Assembly (NCBI GenBank): GCA_024277405.1
Contig: JAJRVI010000012.1
Location: 1 to 5,426, forward strand
Length of the DNA: 5,426 nt
Direction of reading: 5' to 3'
DNA from: Fidelibacterota bacterium
Lineage (GTDB): Bacteria; Bipolaricaulota; Bipolaricaulia; Bipolaricaulales; Bipolaricaulaceae
Shown: one piece after another, positions 1-4,271 of the stretch
Numbering within the stretch: position 1 is the first letter of the stretch
Layout: each line of letters opens with the position of its first letter
The notes under the pieces: model-generated
Seen by the model: only the letters and a program-made list of their open reading frames with translations
Told to the model about the DNA's origin: nothing
Databases searched by the model: none
Translations under genes and position numbers: made by a program

Positions 1-213
1 CGCGTCGAGGTCGACGAAGAGCGAGCTGTCCAGCACGAGCCGGAACTCGGTGGCGCTCTTGTTCACCTCGGCGACGACCGCCTTCCCCCACCGGTCCCGG
101 ATCGCCGCGGCCAGGGAGCGGCGGGGCCTCCCGGGGGAGGCGGGGCCCGCGGCGTAATAGCCCGCCGCGAGCCTCTCCCGGGCGCTCCGCGCGAACCGGT
201 CTAGGTTGTCCAT
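1..213 (-). CDS. trpC: Indole-3-glycerol phosphate synthase, N-terminal part (probable TrpC; runs off left edge)
   Basis: Seen: an open frame starts at ATG 213 and stays open to base 1, giving 71 residues. It begins MDNLDRFARSARERLAAGYY, then RRSLAAAI (31-38) and AVVAEV (45-50). Family knowledge: this layout (amphipathic helix, Gly-Tyr-Tyr, Ser-Leu-x-x-Ala-Ile, then beta-strand 1 ending Ala-Glu-Val) matches archaeal-type indole-glycerol-phosphate synthases, which convert carboxyphenylamino-deoxyribulose phosphate to indole-glycerol phosphate in the cytoplasm. Odd: after AEV the usual Lys-x-x-Ser-Pro-Ser motif reads NKSATEFRL, so the expected Lys is Asn51 (or is shifted to Lys52) and Ser-Pro-Ser is Ser-Ala-Thr. 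The ATG lies inside the end of trpD (13-base overlap) and has no clear Shine-Dalgarno site, so translation is probably coupled to trpD. The identity rests partly on its place after trpE-G-D; the barrel itself is outside the window. Confidence 0.68.
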   Translation of the reverse strand, partial: MDNLDRFARSARERLAAGYYAAGPASPGRPRRSLAAAIRDRWGKAVVAEVNKSATEFRLVLDSSLFVDLDA

Positions 214-1235
214 GGCCGATGTGTGAACCGGACGAGCCCCTCGAGCGCGGCGTAGGCCGCCCCGCTCCGGATCGACTCCGCCGCGCGCTCGAGCCCCGCC
301 TCGATGGAAGGTGCCCCGCCGGCGACGTAGATCGCGGCAGCGGCGTTCAGGAGGACCATCTCGTGGCGTGGCCCCTTTTCCTCCCCCCGGAGGATCGCCC
401 GCGCCGCGGCCGCGGCCGCCGGGGGATCGAGGGGGCCCACCTCGTCCGGGGTCGCCCTCCCGAGGCCGAAGGCCTCCGGCCGGATGCGGTAATGGGTCAC
501 CTCCCCGTCCCGGAGCTCCCCCACCACGGTCTCCCCCAGGAGGGAGATCTCGTCCACGCCCCCGATCCCGTGCACCACCATGGCCCGCTCCGCGTCAAGG
601 AGCCGCAGGACCTCGGGATACACCTCCACGAGCTCCGGGGCCCCCACCCCGAGCAGCTGGCGCCTAACCCCGGCGGGGTTGGTCAGGGGCCCGAGGAGAT
701 TGAAGACGGTGCGGATCCCCAGCTCCCTCCGGGGGCCCGCGGCGTGGCGCATGGCGGGGTGAAAGACCGGCGCGAACAGGAACCCGATCCCCACGGTCTC
801 GATGGCCCCCCGGACCACCTCCGGGGGCGTCTCCAGGTTCACGCCCAGGGTTTCCATAAGGTCGGCGCTCCCGCACTTGCTCGTGTGGGAACGGTTGCCG
901 TGCTTCGCCACCGGAATCCCGGCCCCGGCGACGACGAAGGAGGCCACCGTGGACACGTTGTAGGTCTTCAGCGGCGCCCCGCCGGTGCCGCAGAGGTCGA
1001 CGGGAGGGGGGTCCACCGCGGGGGAGATGCGCACGGCGTGGGCCCGCATCGCCCGCGCCATGGCCGCGATCTCCTCCGGGGTCTCCCCCTTGGTCCGCAA
1101 GCCCACCAGGAAGCCCCCGATCTGGGCTGGGGTACAGCGGCCGCTCATGATCTCCTCCACCGCGGCTCCCGCGAGGGTAGCCCCGATGTCCCTCCCCTCC
1201 GCGAGGAGCCTTATCGCCTCCCTTATGGCCTCCAT
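201..1235 (-). CDS. trpD: Anthranilate phosphoribosyltransferase
   Basis: Transfers phosphoribosyl from PRPP to anthranilate, the second step of the Trp branch; cytoplasmic homodimer in the family. The 344-residue length is normal. Seen in order: helical N-terminal domain (1-70); PRPP loop GTGGA (83-87) followed by KTYNVST (90-96); KHGNRS (111-116) and CGSAD (121-125); FLFAPVFHPAM (152-162), which helps line the anthranilate channel; RTVFNLLGPLTNPA (175-188); GGVDEIS (225-231), whose Asp228-Glu229 are the family's Mg2+-binding pair; and HEMVLLNAA near the C-terminus. Odd: the PRPP-loop Asp of the classic GTGGD is Ala87. The ATG at 1235 is supported by AGGAGG at 1243-1248, 7 bases upstream. 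The first 13 bases overlap the end of trpG and the last 13 overlap the start of trpC, so the gene sits inside a coupled trpEGDC block. No frameshift or gap is visible. Confidence 0.97.
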   Translation of the reverse strand: MEAIREAIRLLAEGRDIGATLAGAAVEEIMSGRCTPAQIGGFLVGLRTKGETPEEIAAMARAMRAHAVRISPAVDPPPVDLCGTGGAPLKTYNVSTVASFVVAGAGIPVAKHGNRSHTSKCGSADLMETLGVNLETPPEVVRGAIETVGIGFLFAPVFHPAMRHAAGPRRELGIRTVFNLLGPLTNPAGVRRQLLGVGAPELVEVYPEVLRLLDAERAMVVHGIGGVDEISLLGETVVGELRDGEVTHYRIRPEAFGLGRATPDEVGPLDPPAAAAAARAILRGEEKGPRHEMVLLNAAAAIYVAGGAPSIEAGLERAAESIRSGAAYAALEGLVRFTHRPWTT

Positions 1236-1816
1236 GACTCCGCCTCCTCGAGGAAGTTCCGCAGGAGCCTCTTGCCGTGGGGGGTGAGCACCGACTCCGG
1301 GTGGAACTGGACGCCCTCGATGGGGAGGCGCCGGTGCCGGACCCCCATTACCTCCCCGTCATCGGAGACGGCGGAGAGCTCGAGCTCGTCTGGGAGAGAG
1401 GCGCGCTCGATCACCAGCGAGTGGTAGCGGGCGGCGGGGAAGCCGTCCGGGAGCCCCCGGAAGACCCCCCGGCCGTCGTGGAAGATCCGGGACGTCTTGC
1501 CGTGCCGGAGCTCCTTGGCCGGTCCCACCCGGCCCCCGAACACCACCCCGATCCCCTGGTGGCCCAGGCACACGCCCAGGGTGGGGACCACGGGGGATAC
1601 CTCCCGTAGCACCCGGGCGCAGATGCCGAAATAGCGTTCGTCCTCGGGACGTCCGGGGCCGGGGGAGATGACGATGCAATCCGGTTCCAACTCCCGGACC
1701 CGCTCCAGGGTCAGCGCGTCGTTGCGGTAGACCACCGGCTCCGCCCCGAGCTCCCCCAGGTACTGGACCAGGTTGTAGGTGAAGGAATCGTAGTTGTCGA
1801 TCACGAGCGCCCTCAT
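1223..1816 (-). CDS. trpG: Anthranilate synthase component II (glutamine amidotransferase)
   Basis: Hydrolyses glutamine and passes ammonia to TrpE. At 197 residues it is a stand-alone, class I amidotransferase of normal size. Seen: start MRALVIDNYDSFTYNLVQYL, typical of TrpG/PabA; oxyanion strand SPGPG (51-55); nucleophile elbow GVCLGHQ (81-87) with Cys83; HGK (105-107), a TrpG/PabA hallmark; RYHSLVI (120-126); and FHPES (171-175), giving His172 and Glu174 for the triad. The frame is open further upstream to 1879, but ATG 1816 was chosen because the conserved N-terminus starts there, it overlaps the trpE stop as ATGA, and a G-rich site (GGGGGTGGG) lies just before it. In some bacteria such a subunit also serves PabB for folate synthesis; since no pabB is visible, that is only a possibility here. 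The 3' end overlaps trpD by 13 bases. Confidence 0.97.
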   Translation of the reverse strand: MRALVIDNYDSFTYNLVQYLGELGAEPVVYRNDALTLERVRELEPDCIVISPGPGRPEDERYFGICARVLREVSPVVPTLGVCLGHQGIGVVFGGRVGPAKELRHGKTSRIFHDGRGVFRGLPDGFPAARYHSLVIERASLPDELELSAVSDDGEVMGVRHRRLPIEGVQFHPESVLTPHGKRLLRNFLEEAESWRP

Positions 1817-3192
1817 CGCCCACCCCCTATCTCCAGGGCCGCGAGGAGGGCCCCGAGCTTCCCCTGGGTCTCGTCCCACTCCCGCTCGGGGACGGAATCG
1901 GCCACGATCCCCGCCCCGGCCTGGAGGTACAGCCTCTTCCCCCGGGCGAAGATGGTGCGGATGGTGATGGCGGAGTCCATGTTCCCGTTCGTGGAGAAAT
2001 ACCCCACGATCCCCGCGTAGGGTCCCCGCGGCTCCGGCTCCAGTTCGGCGATGATCTCCATCGCCCTGACCTTAGGGGCCCCGCTCACGGTGCCCGCGGG
2101 GAAGAGGGCGGCCATGGCATCGAACGGGTCGAGCCCGGCGGCGAGTTCTCCCTCTACCCGGGAGACGATGTGCTGGACGTGGCTGAAGCGCTCGACCACC
2201 ATGTAATCGGTCGCCCGCACCGTGCCGAACCGGGCCACCCGCCCGATGTCGTTCCGGGCGAGGTCCACGAGCATGTTGTGCTCCGCGCGTTCCTTCTCGT
2301 CGGAGAGCAGCTCCACCCGATAGGCCTCGTCCACCTCGGGGTCGCCGGTGATGGGCCGGGTGCCGGCGATGGGGCAGGTGAACAGCTTCCGTCCCCTCGC
2401 CGCCAGGAACATCTCCGGGCTGGATCCCGCGATCTGGATCTCCCCGAAGTCGAGGAAGTACATGTAGGGCGAGGGGTTCAGCTCCCGGAGGCGGGCGTAA
2501 GCCGCCGCCAGGTCCCCGCAGAAGCGCCCCGAGAGCCGCCGTGAGAGGACCACTTGGTAGATATCGCCGGCCCGGATGTACTCCTTGGCGACCCGCACCG
2601 CCTCCATGAACTCCCGCCGGCTCGTGTGGGGGCGGAGGTCCTTCAGGGAGAACGCCCCTGGCGAGCCCTCCCTTTCCAGGGCCTCCGCGATCTCCTCGAA
2701 CCGGTCCGGGCCCAGCGAGAAGTAGAGGCAGCGACCCTCCCGATGGTGGAAGACGAGGCCGTCGAGGTAGAGCCCCATGACGAACGCCGGGAACTCGGGG
2801 TCGAACTGCTCCGGCAGCCGTTCGAGATAGGCCACGAAATCGTAGGAGATGAACCCCACCAGGCCCCCCAGATACACGGGCCCATCCCCGGGGGCTACCG
2901 CGGCACGGGGCAGGGCGTCCCTCAGGGTGCCTAGGGGGTCGGTGGCCGGTCCCACCTCGATGCCGTCGACGGTGAGGCACCCGTCCCTCAGGGCGAAGAC
3001 CCGTTGCGGGGCGAACCCGATGAAGGTGTGTTCCGCCAGCCGTTCGGGCCCGGAGCCGCTCTCGAGGAGGAAGCAGTAGGGGTACCTCTTCCTCAGGGAG
3101 AGGAAGACCCTGAAGGGATCACGATAGGGGAGTTCCCGGAGGGTTACCTCGAGGGGCTCACACGGATGGGAGGCTCGAAGGAGGCCAAACAC
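1813..3192 (-). CDS. trpE: Anthranilate synthase component I
   Basis: Converts chorismate plus ammonia (from TrpG) to anthranilate, the committed step of Trp synthesis. About 459 residues, a compact TrpE. Counting from the alternative GTG at 3198, motifs are: LLES (44-47), part of the family's Trp feedback site; GDIYQVVLSRR (211-221); GSSPEMF (258-264); PIAGTRP (276-282); EHNMLVDLARND (306-317); HVQHIVS (340-346); FPAGTVSGAPK (366-376); GPYAGIVGYF (392-401); and QAGAGIVADSVPEREWDE (426-443). Ala278 in PIAGT is diagnostic of TrpE; PabB has Lys there. LLES suggests the enzyme is Trp-inhibited. Start: no ATG exists in frame. GTG 3192 has GAGGTGAT (3201-3194) at good spacing, whereas GTG 3198 lies inside that site. 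Clear homology begins only near residue 17 (LEVTLRELPYRDPF), so the first residues are a non-conserved extension. The 5' end overlaps a leader ORF and the 3' end overlaps trpG by 4 bases. Confidence 0.96.
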   Translation of the reverse strand: MFGLLRASHPCEPLEVTLRELPYRDPFRVFLSLRKRYPYCFLLESGSGPERLAEHTFIGFAPQRVFALRDGCLTVDGIEVGPATDPLGTLRDALPRAAVAPGDGPVYLGGLVGFISYDFVAYLERLPEQFDPEFPAFVMGLYLDGLVFHHREGRCLYFSLGPDRFEEIAEALEREGSPGAFSLKDLRPHTSRREFMEAVRVAKEYIRAGDIYQVVLSRRLSGRFCGDLAAAYARLRELNPSPYMYFLDFGEIQIAGSSPEMFLAARGRKLFTCPIAGTRPITGDPEVDEAYRVELLSDEKERAEHNMLVDLARNDIGRVARFGTVRATDYMVVERFSHVQHIVSRVEGELAAGLDPFDAMAALFPAGTVSGAPKVRAMEIIAELEPEPRGPYAGIVGYFSTNGNMDSAITIRTIFARGKRLYLQAGAGIVADSVPEREWDETQGKLGALLAALEIGGGR

Positions 3193-3220
3193 GATCACCT
3201 CGCACGAGTTTCTTCACCAT
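3158..3220 (-). CDS. Small leader ORF overlapping the trpE start (candidate leader peptide)
   Basis: Seen: ATG 3220 to TGA 3158 encodes 20 residues, MVKKLVRGDRVW followed by PPSSLPSV. It is preceded at 6 bases from GGAGG by AAGGAGGTGAT, a perfect 11-base match to the usual 16S 3' end and the strongest ribosome-binding site in the window. The frame differs from trpE, and both possible trpE GTG starts lie inside it. One Trp codon (residue 12) is followed by two Pro codons. Inference: it is either a regulatory leader peptide controlling trpE by translational coupling, occlusion or Trp-dependent stalling, or the relic of a trpE N-terminus moved out of frame by an indel. It lacks the tandem Trp codons of classical attenuators and I see no terminator hairpin. 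No homologue is recognised. Confidence 0.5.
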   Translation of the reverse strand: MVKKLVRGDRVWPPSSLPSV

Positions 3221-3222
3221 GC

Positions 3223-3233
3223 ATCACCTCCTT
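3223..3233 (-). promoter_or_regulatory. Ribosome-binding site of the leader ORF
   Basis: AAGGAGGTGAT is fully complementary to the common bacterial 16S rRNA tail. It sits 6 bases (counted from GGAGG) before ATG 3220. A second, shorter copy of its core, GAGGTGAT, lies at 3194-3201 and serves the trpE GTG at 3192. The stronger site therefore belongs to the leader and the weaker one to trpE. Confidence 0.75.
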
Positions 3234-3263
3234 TTCGTTTCGTCCATCTCGGCGAACACTTCC

Positions 3264-3293
3264 TATGTAGGTCATCCGGGCCCCCCTCGTCAA
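3264..3293 (-). promoter_or_regulatory. Candidate sigma-70-type promoter of the trp operon
   Basis: Reading leftwards on the minus strand, TTGACG (3293-3288) is followed after 18 bases by TACATA (3269-3264). The -35 box matches TTGACA at five of six positions; the -10 box is weak. The implied transcription start near 3257 would leave roughly 35 bases before the leader ATG. It is the only such pair I see in the short gap upstream of the operon. The -35 box sits inside a small inverted repeat (3283-3297). Not proven. Confidence 0.4.
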
Positions 3294-3297
3294 GGGG
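3283..3297. repeat. Short inverted repeat around the -35 box
   Basis: CCCCT and AGGGG arms (5 bases each) flank CGTCA on the + strand and overlap the candidate -35 hexamer of the trp promoter. It could be an operator for a repressor, but a 5-base G/C-rich palindrome can easily arise by chance in this composition. Confidence 0.25.
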
Positions 3298-3370
3298 TCG
3301 ATGTGCCTCATCGAAGGTGTTACCGAAGGGAGGGAAGTTGCCTCGGAAAAAGGTTACTGAATTAGGAGGC

Positions 3371-3960
3371 ATGGTTGACACGGGAGAGCACGTGGAGTTA
3401 CTCACGGCATGGCGTCCGCGGTACAAGCGCGCTTCCCGCAAAGAAGAAAGAGGATCTTGGATGAGTTGGAACATCTCACCGGCTACCACCGGAAATCCCT
3501 CATCCGAGCCCTTTCGAGGAGGTCTGTGAGGAAGGGGCGTCGGGGGCGACCCCGCACCTACACCAACGAGGTACGGGCAGCCCTGGCGGAGGCATGGGAG
3601 CTTTCCGGGCGGCCCTGCTCCAAGAGGTTGGCTGCATTCATGGCCGAGTTCCTGGAGGTCCTGGAGCGCTGCGGGGAACTCAAGCTGAGGCCCGAGGTGA
3701 AGGAGCTTCTTTCGGGGATGAGCCCGGCCACCATGGACCGGATCCTTAAGTTGGTGAGGCCCGAGAGGAACCGGAGGGGTCCGGCTCCTCGGTCGGCCAG
3801 CCAGCTCAAGGGGAAGGTTCCGGTGCGGGTGGGATGGGAAAGCGGGTGAGACCTGGGTACGTGGGGCTCGTTCTGGTAGCCCATAGTGACACAAGCGCCA
3901 AAGGGTAATGCCTCTACACCCTGAACGTGATGGACATCGTAGTGGACCACGAAAGCTGGA
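3371..3960 (+). pseudogene. Degraded DDE (rve-type) transposase, N-terminal part
   Basis: Three successive frames together spell the start of an integrase-like transposase of the kind often listed as ISNCY or rve-superfamily. Frame one, from ATG 3371, gives HVELLTAWRPRYKRASRKE. Near 3445 it shifts to a frame giving KRILDELEHLTGYHRKSLIR, then RRGRPRTY, a long helical region, and KGKVPVR, ending at TGA 3847. A second shift near 3830-3845 leads to RPGYVGLVLVAHSDTSAKG, a TAA at 3906, then CLYTLNVMDIV. In the family the strand I read as GLVLVAH is normally E-I-D-L-V-A-H, so the first catalytic Asp appears to be Val. Homology stops near 3940-3960; the rest of the catalytic domain is missing. AGGAGG lies only one base before the ATG, closer than usual. 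It is not functional. The family placement is from recall, and the exact IS family is uncertain. Confidence 0.75.
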
Positions 3961-4271
3961 TAGATTTTCGGCCATCTTTAAAGAGTGATCCAGCGGTTTC
4001 TCGGTCCCTGTGCCCACTTTTCCTCGAACTCCTCGGGCGTGGAGGTATCCCAGGGCCGAGTGGATCCGCTTTTCTGGTATACCTCCTCGACGAACTCCCC
4101 GATCCTCTCCCTCGCGTCCCAGAAACCCTCGTGCTCGCTCAGTTCCGCCTCCTCTTCCACGATCGCCCGGATCACCCGCTCTGCATATCCGTTCTGATCC
4201 GACATTCTTTTACTCGCCATGCTGATCTTGAACCTGTGCTTCTTCAGGAGTTCCGCGGCTGCGAAGTATCT
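3960..4271 (-). mobile_element. Insertion-sequence remnant (3' part, including possible right end)
   Basis: This holds the transposase C-terminus plus about 18 bases after its stop, where the minus strand reads AGATGGCCGAAAATCTATCC. IS3/IS481-type elements usually end a few tens of bases after the transposase stop, so the element's right end may lie near 3955-3965. No matching left end or target duplication is visible. The left boundary is inferred from where protein similarity begins. Confidence 0.45.
3978..4271 (-). pseudogene. IS3/IS481-like transposase, C-terminal fragment
   Basis: Read on the minus strand from about 4271 to TAA 3978: RYFAAAELLKKHRFKISM, then SDQNGYAERVIRAIVEEEAEL, then ARERIGEFVEEVYQK and TPEEFEEKWAQ. 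This is the end of the rve catalytic domain of IS3/IS481-type transposases; the Glu in GYAER corresponds to the third catalytic residue. The first two catalytic Asp and all N-terminal parts are absent, so it cannot be active. Odd: between VEEVYQK and TPEEF the expected R-I-H-S-A-L-G-Y-L is present but out of frame (4068-4042), bracketed by indels that together restore the frame. The open frame continues upstream to 4367, but residues before RYFAAAELL show no transposase similarity. It lies tail to tail with the other transposase relic and abuts the beta-propeller gene. Confidence 0.8.

Noticed and set aside
219..1427. A 402-codon open frame on the + strand
   Set aside because: It lies opposite trpD and part of trpG, and is low-complexity, rich in Arg, Pro and Gly. 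It is the usual antisense shadow of a GC-rich gene; trpD has full family motifs.
1223..1879. Longer TrpG starting at 1879
   Set aside because: The extra 21 residues overlap the trpE coding end, are unlike the family, and the conserved N-terminus starts exactly at ATG 1816.
1813..3192. PabB (aminodeoxychorismate synthase) instead of TrpE
   Set aside because: The diagnostic position reads PIAGT (Ala), not PIKGT (Lys), the Trp-site LLES is present, and trpD follows.
3158..3260. Classical trp attenuator (tandem Trp codons plus terminator/antiterminator)
   Set aside because: The leader ORF has a single Trp codon and I find no terminator hairpin with a T-run before trpE. The ORF overlaps trpE rather than preceding it.
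3826..3850. Programmed -1 frameshifting in the first transposase, as in some IS elements
   Set aside because: There is no slippery heptamer in the right phase, and other lesions (an earlier frameshift, a stop at 3906, loss of the catalytic Asp) show simple decay.
3214..4017. A 267-codon minus-strand open frame across the insertion-sequence zone
   Set aside because: It runs antisense to the clear transposase relic, has no recognisable motif, and ends inside the trp leader region.
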